In this document: positions 1 to 8,461 of the stretch, one piece after another
How positions within the stretch are numbered: the first letter of the stretch is position 1
How the letters are laid out: each line of letters starts with the position of its first letter
Origin: Streptomyces sp. NRRL S-455
Lineage (GTDB): Bacteria; Actinomycetota; Actinomycetes; Streptomycetales; Streptomycetaceae
Direction: 5' to 3'
DNA length: 64,000 nt
NCBI RefSeq assembly: GCF_000717875.1
Contig: NZ_JOCT01000013.1
Coordinates: forward strand, 1 to 64,000
Translations under genes and position numbers: made by a program
Notes under the pieces: model-generated
Seen by the model: only the letters and a program-made list of their open reading frames with translations
Told to the model about the DNA's origin: nothing
Databases searched by the model: none

Positions 1-186
1 GGCACAGGCACCACTCCCGCACCGCCTCCGCCCGCACCGGCTCCGCCGACCACGGCCCCCTCCGTCCCACCGCCGCCTGAGCCCCCGGCACAAGCGCCGC
101 CTTCCGCCCCCCAGCCCACAGGGCCGGCGACCGGCACCTCGGCCGTGCCCCCGGCCTCCGCCCCCTCGGTGGCCGAGGCCCCCTGA
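1..186 (+). CDS. C-terminal end of an upstream Pro/Ala-rich protein (partial)
   Basis: An open frame enters from the left edge in frame 1 and ends at a TGA at 184-186. All 61 visible residues are low-complexity Pro/Ala/Thr/Ser, as in an extracellular linker or wall-spanning tail of an actinobacterial surface protein. The stop overlaps the next gene's ATG (TGATG, one shared base), so the two are probably co-transcribed and translationally coupled. The body of the protein lies outside the window, so its function cannot be stated. A partner of the downstream deacetylase/glycosyltransferase in extracellular polysaccharide assembly is a reasonable guess from the coupling alone. Confidence 0.6.
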   Translation, partial: GTGTTPAPPPPAPAPPTTAPSVPPPPEPPAQAPPSAPQPTGPATGTSAVPPASAPSVAEAP

Positions 187-2363
187 TGCGTCGGCGCCCC
201 CGCCGGACACCCGGCCGCTCACCCAGGCCACCCCGTCCGCGGCGCGGGCGAGCGCCGCTGTCACCGCGGCACCGCTTCCGCGTCGTCATCCCCGTCGTCC
301 TGCTGGCCTTCATCGCCTCGGTGCTCCTGGTCGAGGGGTACACCACCCGGGGTTTCACCGGTGACCAGGAAGGGCTCCGCGGACGAACGTCCACCGGCGT
401 CCCGCGCGCAGTCGCCGACGGCGGACCGGTCGTCGACACCACCGACGATCGCCCGCGGAGCTTCCGCACACCGGACCGGACCGTCGTCCTGACCTTCGAC
501 GACGGCCCCGATCCCACCTGGACGCCCCGCATCCGGGCCGTTCTCGACCAGCACGGCACACCCGGCACCTTCTTCGTCACCGGGCAGCAGACCACCCGGC
601 ACCCGGGAGTCCTGCGCAGCCTGATCCGCTCCGGTCACGAGATCGGCGTGCACACCTTCTCCCACCGGGACCTGACCACCCAGTCCCCGAGCGCCGTGGA
701 CCGTGAACTGGCGCTGACCCAACTCGCCCTGGCCGGGGCCGCGGGCATCAACACCTCGCTGATGCGGATGCCCTACTCCTCCACCCCCTCCGCCCTCGAC
801 GCACCGGCGTGGTCCGTAGCCCGGCGCCTGGGCGAGAAGGGCTACGTCCTGGCCTTCATCGACCGGGACACCAACGACTGGCGGCGGCCGGGCGCCCGCG
901 CGATCGCCGACGCGGCCACGCCGAGCCCGCCCGGCAGGGGCGCGGTCGTCCTCCTGCACGACGCGGGAGGGGACAGATCACAGACGGTCGAAGCACTGAA
1001 GACCCTGATCCCCCGGCTGAAGGCACAGGGTTATCGCTTCACGACCCTCGCCGACCTCGTCGGAACCGACCGTCTCACCAGCCCCGTCGGGACGGCGGAC
1101 CTGTGGGGTGGCCGCGTCTTCGTGGCCGCCGTGACCGTCTCGGGGACGATGGTGGCGGCCGTCAACGTGCTGCTGCTGGTGGTCGGCTCGCTCGTCCTCG
1201 CGCGGTGCGTGGTCCTGATCGTCCTGGCCCGTCACCACGCCCGCCGCCCGCGTGCCGGGCCCCTCCAGCCGGTCACCCGGCCCGTCAGCGTGGTCGTACC
1301 CGCCTACAACGAGGAGGTGTGCATCGCCAAGACACTCCGCTCCCTCGCCGCGAGCGACCACCCGGTCGAGATCATCCTCGTGGACGACGGGTCCCGCGAC
1401 GGCACCGCCGACCTCGCGGAGTCCCTCGCCCTCGAGAACGTCACCGTCGTCCGCCGGCCCAACGGCGGCAAACCTTCAGCCCTCAACACCGGTGTCCTGC
1501 GGGCCTCCCACGACCTCGTCGTGATGCTGGACGCCGACACCGTCTTCGCCCCCTCGACCGTCGGCCGCCTCGTCCAGCCGTTCGCCGACCCCCGCGTCGG
1601 CGCGGTCGCGGGGAACGCCAAGGTCGGCAACCGGCGGCGTCTGCTCGGCCGGTGGCAGCACATCGAGTACGTCATGGGCTTCAACCTCGACCGCCGCATG
1701 TACGACCTGCTGCACTGCCTGCCCACCATTCCCGGTGCCGTGGGGGCGTTCCGCGCCGAGGCCCTGCGGGACGCCGGGATGATGAGCGCGGACACCCTCG
1801 CCGAGGACACCGACATCACCATGGCCCTGCACCGGACCGGCTGGGAGATCCGCTACGCGCAGGACGCACTCGCCTGGACCGAGGCCCCGGCCACCCTGCG
1901 GGAACTGTGGCGTCAGCGCTACCGGTGGAGTTACGGCACGATGCAGGCCGCGTGGAAGCACCGTCACGCGCTGCTCGAACACGGCCCCGCGGGCCGCTTC
2001 GGCCGCCGCGGTCTGCCCCTGCTGGCCGTCTTCCAGATCCTCACACCGCTGCTCGCCCCGCTGATCGACATCCTGGCCCTCTACGGCCTGGTGTTCGGGA
2101 ACCCGCTCACCACCGTGCTGGCCTGGAGCGGCGTACTGGCGGTGCAGGCCGTCTGCGCCGCGTACGCCTTCCACCTCGACGGCGAGAGCCTCCGGCCCCT
2201 GTGGGCGCTTCCGCTCCAGCAGATCGTCTACCGCCAGGTGATGTACCTGGTCCTCGTCCAGGCGTGCCTGACCGCGATCAACGGCTACCGGCTGCCCTGG
2301 CAGCGGCTCAAGCGCAGTGGAGACGTGATGCTGCCTCCGCAGCCCTCGCCCCGTCGCCCGTGA
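186..2363 (+). CDS. Bifunctional polysaccharide deacetylase / family 2 glycosyltransferase, membrane-bound
   Basis: A 725-residue fusion. A basic N-terminus and one membrane segment (about residues 31-50) precede an extracellular NodB-type deacetylase with TFDDGPD (103-109), HTFSH (156-160), a DTNDW motif and LLHD (256-259), that is the metal-binding Asp-His-His set and the catalytic motifs. A second membrane segment near 313-345 leads to a processive GT2 domain with VVVPAYNEE (about 369), DDGS (400), the DAD motif (about 449), AEDTD and QRYRW (577-581). Further membrane segments follow to the C-terminus. Known enzymes of this build polymerise and N-deacetylate an amino-sugar polymer, for example PgaB/IcaB-like plus PgaC-like activities and the Streptomyces MatB protein of mycelial aggregation. 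Export of a partly deacetylated poly-GlcNAc-like glycan is inferred. The start overlaps the preceding stop. Confidence 0.85.
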   Translation: MRRRPRRTPGRSPRPPRPRRGRAPLSPRHRFRVVIPVVLLAFIASVLLVEGYTTRGFTGDQEGLRGRTSTGVPRAVADGGPVVDTTDDRPRSFRTPDRTVVLTFDDGPDPTWTPRIRAVLDQHGTPGTFFVTGQQTTRHPGVLRSLIRSGHEIGVHTFSHRDLTTQSPSAVDRELALTQLALAGAAGINTSLMRMPYSSTPSALDAPAWSVARRLGEKGYVLAFIDRDTNDWRRPGARAIADAATPSPPGRGAVVLLHDAGGDRSQTVEALKTLIPRLKAQGYRFTTLADLVGTDRLTSPVGTADLWGGRVFVAAVTVSGTMVAAVNVLLLVVGSLVLARCVVLIVLARHHARRPRAGPLQPVTRPVSVVVPAYNEEVCIAKTLRSLAASDHPVEIILVDDGSRDGTADLAESLALENVTVVRRPNGGKPSALNTGVLRASHDLVVMLDADTVFAPSTVGRLVQPFADPRVGAVAGNAKVGNRRRLLGRWQHIEYVMGFNLDRRMYDLLHCLPTIPGAVGAFRAEALRDAGMMSADTLAEDTDITMALHRTGWEIRYAQDALAWTEAPATLRELWRQRYRWSYGTMQAAWKHRHALLEHGPAGRFGRRGLPLLAVFQILTPLLAPLIDILALYGLVFGNPLTTVLAWSGVLAVQAVCAAYAFHLDGESLRPLWALPLQQIVYRQVMYLVLVQACLTAINGYRLPWQRLKRSGDVMLPPQPSPRRP

Positions 2364-2479
2364 ACGGGCCGTTGCCGACGGGCCCGTTCGTCCCCGGCGC
2401 ATCGTACGAACGGGTTGAGTTGCCCGCGTGAGGCCCCGACTGCCTTCGCACCGGGCGCTTTTCGGCCCAAGGTGTGCTC

Positions 2480-2791
2480 ATGAAAACTCCACGTTTGCAC
2501 CGTTCGCACCGACCCCTCGCGCACTCGGCCGGCTCGGCCCTCATCGTCCTCGCCGCCCTCCTGACCACCGCGGCACCCGTCGCGGCCGACGCCGAGCCGC
2601 GGGCCGGTGAGGAGGCGAGCCAGGCCTCGCAGTGCCGCAAGATCCACATTCAGCGGGGCCGCGGCCTCGAGGGGACCGTCTGGACTGTCCTGAGCGGGAC
2701 GGGAAGCACGACGACGGTGGACTCCCAGTGCACAGGGAGCATTGACAGCTCAGCGGGCGCGAAGGGCGCGGAGAGCGCTCAGGCGGAGTAG
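2480..2791 (+). CDS. Small secreted protein, unknown function
   Basis: A 103-residue frame from ATG 2480, with AAGG about 8 bases upstream; GTG 2474 is an alternative. The N-terminus is a clear Sec signal: basic stretch, a hydrophobic run around residues 15-33 and an Ala-rich cleavage area (APVAADA). The mature part is about 65 residues, Gly/Ser/Thr-rich, with two cysteines that could form a disulfide. A strong hairpin immediately downstream supports a real transcript. No family is recognised. It could be a cell-surface or signalling peptide; the short length leaves some doubt that it is translated. Confidence 0.5.
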   Translation: MKTPRLHRSHRPLAHSAGSALIVLAALLTTAAPVAADAEPRAGEEASQASQCRKIHIQRGRGLEGTVWTVLSGTGSTTTVDSQCTGSIDSSAGAKGAESAQAE

Positions 2792-2801
2792 TACGGGGCG
2801 G

Positions 2802-2838
2802 GGCGGACAGAACACCGGGTCCGGATGTTCTGTCCGCC
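2802..2838. terminator. Bidirectional hairpin terminator
   Basis: A perfect 13-bp inverted repeat (2802-2814 with 2826-2838) and an 11-nt loop that is itself partly self-complementary. It sits between two convergent genes, as expected for a shared factor-independent terminator in high-GC actinobacteria, which often lack a U-tract. Confidence 0.75.
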
Positions 2839-2865
2839 TCCGCTGTGTTTCACCTGACCGGGAAC

Positions 2866-3402
2866 CTACAGACGGCGGATCAGCACGCGCGTGAGACCGC
2901 CGTCGTCCTCCACGACATCCCGGACGTGTTCGAAACCGATCCGGCCCAGGAGGCGCAACGACGCGGTGTTCCGCACGTCCACGGTGGCGTGCACCTCGGT
3001 CAGCGCGAGCGTCCGGAAGCCGTAGCTCACGAGCGCCTCCGCCAGCTCCGTCCCGAGCCCGCCGCCCCAGACCCCGGGCGACAGCGCGTAGACGATCTCG
3101 TGACCGCCGACCGCCTCGGTCCTCTTGATCTCCGCGTGCCCGACCAGGAGCGCCCCGCGCCGGACCGCCCACACGTCGAAGAGATCCCGCGCGTACACCT
3201 TGCTGAAGATCCGCCCGAACAGGGCCCGGTCCTCCGCCTCGGAAGCCGGCCCGTCACCCATCCACCGGGACACCCTCGTGTCCTGGAACAGAGCGACGAA
3301 GTCCTCCTCGTCCGCCGGGGTGTAGGCGTCCAGGAGCAGGCGGGGGGTGCGCAGTGTCGGGGGCATGCCGGGACGGTACGCAGGGAAGCGCGGGGCGGCC
3401 AT
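2866..3402 (-). CDS. GNAT family N-acetyltransferase (RimJ/RimL type)
   Basis: 178 residues. The typical opening LRTPRLLLDAY of RimJ-like acetyltransferases begins only after residue 14, so ATG at 3366 (166 aa) is an equally good start; neither has a strong ribosome binding site. The central WGGGLGTELAEALVSYGF segment is the acetyl-CoA pyrophosphate-binding loop and helix. NTASLRLLGRIGF is the usual motif B near the C-terminus. The acceptor substrate (protein N-terminus, small amine or antibiotic) cannot be deduced. It is a single gene, convergent with the small secreted protein and divergent from the MoxR operon. Confidence 0.8.
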   Translation of the reverse strand: MAAPRFPAYRPGMPPTLRTPRLLLDAYTPADEEDFVALFQDTRVSRWMGDGPASEAEDRALFGRIFSKVYARDLFDVWAVRRGALLVGHAEIKRTEAVGGHEIVYALSPGVWGGGLGTELAEALVSYGFRTLALTEVHATVDVRNTASLRLLGRIGFEHVRDVVEDDGGLTRVLIRRL

Positions 3403-3518
3403 CGAGTTTCGTCCGCATCCACAATTCCCCTCGGCCGCATGCCACTTCGTCGTAGGTTCAGGAGCGGGAACGGGCTGTCTCGTCGGCCCGGCACGGCGTC
3501 GCAGGCGAGGAGTGGGAC

Positions 3519-4709
3519 GTGGACGCGCAGGACACCGCCGAGAGGCTGCGGGCGATCAGCGGTGAGCTGTCGGAGCGGTTCTACGAGCGGGCCGATGTCG
3601 TACGGACGCTGGTGGTGACACTGCTGGCCGGGCAGCACTCGTTGGTGCTCGGTCCGCCCGGGACGGCGAAGTCCGAGCTGGCGCGGGAGCTGACGGGCCG
3701 GATCGAGGGGGCGGCCTACTGGGAGATCCTGCTGTCGAAGTTCACCGCGCCGACGCGGATGTTCGGTCCGATCGACGTCGCCGCGCTGGCCCGCGGCGAG
3801 TACCGGCAGGTCTACGACGGCCGCGCCACGACCGCGCACATCGCGTTCATCGACGAGATCTTCAAGTGCTCCACGGCGGCCCTGAACGAGACGCTGGGCT
3901 ACCTCAACGAGCGGATCTACCACCCCGAGAACGGCGGCGAGCCGATCCGCTGCCCCCTCATCGGGGCCATCACGGCCAGCAACGAGCTGCCGACCGAGGA
4001 GGACGCGGCCGCCATCTACGACCGGCTGCTGGTGCGGATCGAGGTCGGCTACCTGGAGGACCCCTCGAACTTCGCCGCGCTGGTGCGGTCCGCCGTCCGG
4101 CGCCCCGAGGCACCGGCCCGGACCACCGTCGAACTGGCCGCGTTGCGATACGCCGTGACGGAAGCCGTCCCGGCCGTGGACGTGCCCGACCCGATCGTCG
4201 ACGCGGTCTGCACGCTGCGGGCCGCCCTGCGCCGCAAGGAACTCGTCGCCTCCGACCGCCGCTGGCGACAGGCGGTGGGCCTGCTCCAGGCGTCCGCGTA
4301 CCTCGACGGCCGCCCGGCCGTCGAAGTGGCCGACCTGTCGGTGCTGACGCACGTGCTGTGGAACTCCCCCGCCGAACGCCCCACCGTCGAGCGCGAGGTG
4401 CTGCACCTGGTCAACCCCGACGCCAAGGAGGCGCTCGACCTGTCCGACACCATCGACGAGTTGGAGGCCCAGCTCGACGCCATGGCCGGGCAGTCCCGCG
4501 AGGCGCTGAGCGACTGGGTCATCAAGAAGGCGCACAACCAGCTCGCCATGGCGGGGAAGCGGCTGGAGGAACTGCGCCGGGAGGCGGTGAGCGCCGGACG
4601 TTCCACCGCCGCCATCGACCGTATCGCCGGACGCCGGCGGGCCGTCCGCGCCCGCGTTCTCACCGAGGCCCTCGGCATGGACGCGAGCATGGTGCAGGCC
4701 CAGGCCTGA
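3519..4709 (+). CDS. MoxR/RavA-type AAA+ ATPase
   Basis: 396 residues, starting at GTG 3519 behind GAGGAG. Walker A GPPGTAKS is at residues 45-52, Walker B with FIDE at about 110-113, and a sensor-1 area ITASNELP follows. A lid and a helical C-terminal part with predicted coiled-coil character (DTIDELEAQLDAMAG) complete it, which is the RavA/MoxR domain order. MoxR ATPases act as chaperones that insert cofactors or remodel complexes together with a VWA-domain partner. That partner is the next gene, 18 bp downstream and in the same direction. The substrate of this pair is not identified by any neighbouring enzyme. Confidence 0.88.
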   Translation: MDAQDTAERLRAISGELSERFYERADVVRTLVVTLLAGQHSLVLGPPGTAKSELARELTGRIEGAAYWEILLSKFTAPTRMFGPIDVAALARGEYRQVYDGRATTAHIAFIDEIFKCSTAALNETLGYLNERIYHPENGGEPIRCPLIGAITASNELPTEEDAAAIYDRLLVRIEVGYLEDPSNFAALVRSAVRRPEAPARTTVELAALRYAVTEAVPAVDVPDPIVDAVCTLRAALRRKELVASDRRWRQAVGLLQASAYLDGRPAVEVADLSVLTHVLWNSPAERPTVEREVLHLVNPDAKEALDLSDTIDELEAQLDAMAGQSREALSDWVIKKAHNQLAMAGKRLEELRREAVSAGRSTAAIDRIAGRRRAVRARVLTEALGMDASMVQAQA

Positions 4710-4727
4710 AGCCGGGAGGCCACGACC

Positions 4728-6392
4728 GTGAACGACGCCGTGAACGACGCCATGAACCGGGCATCGAACGCATCAAATGCATCGAACAGGCTCGATGAGC
4801 TGGCGAGCCGGGCCGGGCCGTGGCTCGGGTTGTCCGCCGCCGGTGCCGAGCGGCACACCGGGGCGGTGGTCGCGGACCGGTTCGACCGGTTCACCTGGCG
4901 TGACACCTACGCGCAGTCGGCCGCACTGCGGGAGCTGGCCGGGGAACTGAACGCGCGCTACGGCGACACCACCACCGACCTCCTCACCGACGTGTTCCTG
5001 GCCGCCTACAAGTCCGGCCCGCGGCTGCGCGAGGCCGCGGAGATGGATCCGTCCCGGCTGGTCAACCACCAGCTCGTCAGCTCACTCGTCGAGACGCGCG
5101 AGTTCGCCGAGCTGCGCCGGGAGACGGCCGCCGACCCGTACGCCGCCGCCATGGCGGTGCTCGCCCAGGCTGCCGCACTCCGCGGGATGCTGGAGCGCTC
5201 CCGGCAGGCCCGGAACCAGGCCGAGCGGGCGCGGCAGGCCCGGCGGGACGCCGAGGGCGCGGCGGCCACCGTGGGGGAGGCGCTCCGGCGGGCCGCCGCC
5301 GAGGCCGGGGAGGACGGCACCGTCCCCGCCCCGGCCGCCGACGCCGTGCACCGGGCGATCGAGGCCGCCGGAGCCGCCGAGGCCGCTGCCCGGCGGGCCG
5401 CCGACGGCGCCGCACAGGCCCTCGCCGCCGCGGCACCCGGGCTGCGAACCGCGGCACGCGACGCCGCGGCGACCGCCGCCAGGGCGATACGGGAGGAAGC
5501 CGCGCTGATGCGGGCCTGGGGCGTCGCGGCCGGCGAGCTGGAGCGGATGCCGTTCGGCCGGCGCGCCCTGCTGGCCGAACGGCTGCGTACCGGCCGTCTC
5601 GCCGAGTGGGCCGAGCTGATCGGCCGTTTCCGGCAGATGGCCCGGGGCGAACGCGCCCGCAAGGTGGCGAACGCCACCGGGGAACTGGTCGGCGTCACGC
5701 TCGGCGACGACCTCTCCCGGGTCATCCCCTCGGAGCTGGCCCATCTCGGCGTGCCCGAGCTGCGCGCGGTGTTCGCGGTGCGCTACGCCGCCGGGGAGCT
5801 GATGCTCTTCGACAGCCGGGGAGAACAGAGCACCGGCCGGGGCGCGGTCATCGCGTGCGTGGACACCTCGCACTCCATGTACGAGGCGGGGCCCGGCGGA
5901 ATCACCCGGGAGGCCTGGTCCAAGGCGTGTGCCCTGGCACTGCTGGACCAGGCCCGGCACTCGGGCCGTGACTTCGTCGGCATCCTGTTCTCCGCCGCCG
6001 ACCGGCTCCAGGTCTTCCGCTTCCCGGCCGGCGAGATCGCCGGCATCGACCGGGTGCTCGACTTCGCGGAGACGTTCCTCGGCGGCGGCACCAGCTACCA
6101 GACCCCGCTGTCGGCGGCCGGCGATCTGCTGGCGGAGGAGTTCGACGACACCGCCCGCGGGCGCGGCGACATCGTGATGATCACCGACGACGACTGTGGC
6201 GTCACGGAGGCCTGGATGCGGCGCTGGAGGGAGACCAAGCAGCGGCTGGGCTTCCGGGTCTTCGGCGTGGTCGTCGGAGCCCCGCGCGTCGGCGAGGCCG
6301 GCTCGGCCCTGGAGGCCCTGTGCGACAACCTCCGCTCGGTGGAGGACTTCACCGACGTCCACGCCGCCTCGGACCTGTTCCGGGTGATCTGA
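4728..6392 (+). CDS. VWA domain protein, partner of MoxR ATPase (ViaA/CoxE-like)
   Basis: 554 residues from GTG 4728 with GGGAGG upstream. The first 25 residues are a repetitive Asn/Ala/Ser stretch coded by near-repeats of AACGACGCC and GCATCGAAC. The middle (about 150-260) is an Ala/Arg/Glu-rich helical, probably coiled-coil region. The C-terminal VWA domain carries the MIDAS motif DTSHS (379-383), a later conserved Thr (GGGTSYQTP) and a MITDDD strand end. Together with the upstream MoxR ATPase it forms a two-gene unit like RavA-ViaA or CoxD-CoxE, but no metalloenzyme target lies alongside. It is convergent with the next gene across a small hairpin. Confidence 0.85.
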   Translation: MNDAVNDAMNRASNASNASNRLDELASRAGPWLGLSAAGAERHTGAVVADRFDRFTWRDTYAQSAALRELAGELNARYGDTTTDLLTDVFLAAYKSGPRLREAAEMDPSRLVNHQLVSSLVETREFAELRRETAADPYAAAMAVLAQAAALRGMLERSRQARNQAERARQARRDAEGAAATVGEALRRAAAEAGEDGTVPAPAADAVHRAIEAAGAAEAAARRAADGAAQALAAAAPGLRTAARDAAATAARAIREEAALMRAWGVAAGELERMPFGRRALLAERLRTGRLAEWAELIGRFRQMARGERARKVANATGELVGVTLGDDLSRVIPSELAHLGVPELRAVFAVRYAAGELMLFDSRGEQSTGRGAVIACVDTSHSMYEAGPGGITREAWSKACALALLDQARHSGRDFVGILFSAADRLQVFRFPAGEIAGIDRVLDFAETFLGGGTSYQTPLSAAGDLLAEEFDDTARGRGDIVMITDDDCGVTEAWMRRWRETKQRLGFRVFGVVVGAPRVGEAGSALEALCDNLRSVEDFTDVHAASDLFRVI

Positions 6393-6411
6393 CCGGGGCG
6401 GTAGGCCCCGG
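6393..6411. terminator. Short hairpin between convergent genes
   Basis: CCGGGGC (6393-6399) pairs with GCCCCGG (6405-6411) across a 5-nt loop, directly after the VWA gene stop. It is a plausible shared terminator, though short. Confidence 0.45.
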
Positions 6412-6428
6412 CCCACCACCCCACCCCG

Positions 6429-7232
6429 TCACGCCGACTCGTTGAGCAACCGGCTCAGGTGCTCCCGTCCCGCCCCCAGCAGGGCGGGCAGTTCCGCCGC
6501 CGACTCGTACCACCGCTTCTCGTACTCCCAGCACAGCCAGCCGTCCCAGCCGTGCCGGGAGAGGACCTCCACGCACTCGGCCAGGGGCAGGACGCCCGCG
6601 CCGAGCGGGAGCGGGGTGGTGTCCTCGGCGGAGGCGATGTCCTTGACCTGGACGTAGCCGAGGTGGGGGGAGAGCGCCGCGTACGACTCGGAGGGCTGTT
6701 CGCCGCCCAACCAGGTGTGCATCACGTCCCACAGGGCGCCCACCTGGCGGTGGCCGACCAGCCCGAGGACGCGCATCGCGTCGGCGGCGGTGCGGTGCGA
6801 GTCGTGGGTCTCCAGGAGGATGCGGACGCCCAGGTCGTTCGCGTACTCGGCGGCCGTGCCGAGCCGCCGGGCGGCCGTCGCGTCGGCCTCCTCGGGGGTC
6901 TGCACGTCCAGATCGCCGCCGGGGAACACACGGATGTACGGGGCTCCGAGGTCGCGGGCCAGGTCGAGGAGGGCGCGGATCTCGGCCAGGACGGGTTCGT
7001 CGTCGCCCGGCGCGGCGACCCGCGCGTATCCCGCGAGGCCCAGGACCTCTACGCCCGAGCCCTTGAACTCGGCCGCCACGTCCGCCCGTTCAGCGGCTCC
7101 CAGGCCGGGGTGGACCGGTTCCTCCGGGTGGGCTCGCAGCTCCACGCCGTGGTAGCCGTGCGCGGTCGCGAGTCGCAGGACGTCGGGCAGGGGCAGGCCG
7201 GGGACACCGAGGGTGGAGAACGCCAGCTTCAT
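6429..7232 (-). CDS. Sugar phosphate isomerase/epimerase family TIM barrel (xylose isomerase-like)
   Basis: 267 residues from ATG 7232, where MKLAFSTLG gives the usual first barrel strand; an upstream in-frame extension lacks family similarity. YHGVELR, a LLETHDSH strand (metal-ligand Glu), GALWDVMHT (Asp/His) and YVQVKDI (Lys/Asp) follow the AP-endonuclease-2/xylose-isomerase barrel pattern. The C-terminal SRHGWDGWLCWEYEKRW supplies the last metal-binding Glu. Members isomerise or epimerise free or phosphorylated sugars and inositols; the substrate here is unknown. It stands alone, 46 bp downstream of the MarR-GNAT gene and in the same direction, so the two may share a transcript. Confidence 0.8.
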   Translation of the reverse strand: MKLAFSTLGVPGLPLPDVLRLATAHGYHGVELRAHPEEPVHPGLGAAERADVAAEFKGSGVEVLGLAGYARVAAPGDDEPVLAEIRALLDLARDLGAPYIRVFPGGDLDVQTPEEADATAARRLGTAAEYANDLGVRILLETHDSHRTAADAMRVLGLVGHRQVGALWDVMHTWLGGEQPSESYAALSPHLGYVQVKDIASAEDTTPLPLGAGVLPLAECVEVLSRHGWDGWLCWEYEKRWYESAAELPALLGAGREHLSRLLNESA

Positions 7233-7277
7233 ACAAACGGACACTACCCGGCACCCCCGCCGACGATTCCCCATTCG

Positions 7278-8210
7278 TCACTCGGGTGTCGCGCGGAGCT
7301 CCAGCCGCCAGTCCTGGCCGACCAGGTCCTGGCCGAAGGACCGGTGCGGTTTCTCCGCGACCAGCACGAAGCCGTGGCGCTGGTAGATGCGGCGGGCGGC
7401 GGCGAGGATGTCGTTGGTCCACAGGACGATCTCGCGGTAGCCGGCCTCGCGCGCGAAGTCGACGACGGCCCCGACCAGCCGGTCCCCGATGCCCAGGCCG
7501 CGCGCGTCGGGTTCGACGAGCAGCAGCCGGAGCCGGGCGGCGCCCGGCGCGTCGTCCCGTACGCACATGACGCATCCGACCGGCCGACCGTCCAGCTCGG
7601 CGATCCATGTCCGCTCCAGGTTCGGATCGTGGTCCGCGCCGTAGTCGGCGACGATCCGGGCGACCAGGCCCTCGTAGTCCAGGTTGAAGCCGTACTCGGC
7701 GGCGTACAGCGCGGCGTTGCGCTGCACGATCCAGCCGAGGTCGCCGGGGGCGGGCTCGCGCAGGACGACGTCCTCGGGGCGCGGGGCCCGGCCCTCGCCG
7801 AGGATTTCCCGGACGGTCCGCAGGGCTTCCGCAAGGCGGGGCCGGTCCTCGGTGCGCACGGTGTCCAGCATCGCCCCGACCGTTTCCCGGGCCCGCTCAT
7901 CGAGCAGCGCGGCGGCCTCCCGGCCGCGGGCGGTGAGCGTGATCCGCCGGCGGCGCGGGTCCGTGTCGGAGGGGCCGCGCTCGACCAGCCCGTCCTCCTC
8001 GAACCTGTTCAGGATCCGGCTCAGGTATCCGGCGTCCAGATGCAGCTGTGACCGCAGGTCGGCGGCGTCCGTGCGCGGCGCGTGCGCGAGTTCGTAGATC
8101 ACGCGGGACTCGGTGAGGGTGTACGGGGCGTAAAGGTGGCGGCCGTAGTCGAGCGCGCCGATGACGTTGGTGTAGAAGCGGTTGAAGGAGCGGATGTCCT
8201 GGACGGTCAT
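7278..8210 (-). CDS. MarR-family regulator fused to a GNAT acetyltransferase
   Basis: 310 residues from ATG 8210 (GGGGG eight bases upstream; GTG 8216 is too close to it). Residues 1-145 are a MarR winged helix: ALDYGRHLYAPYTLTESRVIYEL, the recognition helix region LHLDAGYLSRILNRFEEDGLV and the wing DTDPRRRRITLT. Residues 150-310 are a GNAT domain with LLLVEPDARGLGIGDRLVGAVVDFA (acetyl-CoA loop) and a YQRHGFVLVAEK end. Such fusions are known in actinobacteria and proteobacteria. A DNA-binding domain linked to acetyl transfer suggests sensing of, or acting on, a small amine, but the ligand is unknown. The 11-bp palindrome just upstream is a likely operator. Confidence 0.87.
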   Translation of the reverse strand: MTVQDIRSFNRFYTNVIGALDYGRHLYAPYTLTESRVIYELAHAPRTDAADLRSQLHLDAGYLSRILNRFEEDGLVERGPSDTDPRRRRITLTARGREAAALLDERARETVGAMLDTVRTEDRPRLAEALRTVREILGEGRAPRPEDVVLREPAPGDLGWIVQRNAALYAAEYGFNLDYEGLVARIVADYGADHDPNLERTWIAELDGRPVGCVMCVRDDAPGAARLRLLLVEPDARGLGIGDRLVGAVVDFAREAGYREIVLWTNDILAAARRIYQRHGFVLVAEKPHRSFGQDLVGQDWRLELRATPE

Positions 8211-8230
8211 GGCCACAGCCCCCGAATGCT

Positions 8231-8241
8231 TGACTCAGTCA
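8231..8241. promoter_or_regulatory. Palindrome TGACTCAGTCA, probable MarR operator
   Basis: A perfect 11-bp palindrome about 20 bp upstream of the chosen start of the MarR-GNAT gene. MarR proteins typically bind such short palindromes overlapping their own promoter. Autoregulation is inferred from position only. Confidence 0.5.
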
Positions 8242-8333
8242 GAGATACCGATGGGCCGAGCCTAGACCGCCGGACCTCCCCGGGCCAGCCCCCGTTCGCC
8301 GCCGCCCAGCACACGCACACCTGCGTGCCGGTC

Positions 8334-8455
8334 CGGCGGTGGTCGTGGACACCACCCGCGGCGGGCGCTCGAGCTCGCCCTCCGGGGAGATCGACTCGCC
8401 GCCGAGGATCACCGGCGTAACGATGAGCTGAGCTCGTCGACCAGGCCCTCGCCGG
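8334..8455 (-). pseudogene. Remnant of a RibD/dihydrofolate-reductase-like C-terminus
   Basis: On the minus strand one frame reads EGLVDEL and, after a +1 shift, LIVTPVILGGESISPEG followed by PPRVVSTTTA. This order (LVDEL, then hydrophobic strand, PV-LLGG, then a late VxSxTT strand) is that of the C-terminal part of RibD-type reductases. No start and no catalytic N-terminal half are present and the frame is broken, so it is read as a decayed fragment. The assignment rests on about 40 residues. Confidence 0.42.
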
Positions 8456-8461
8456 GCCGGG

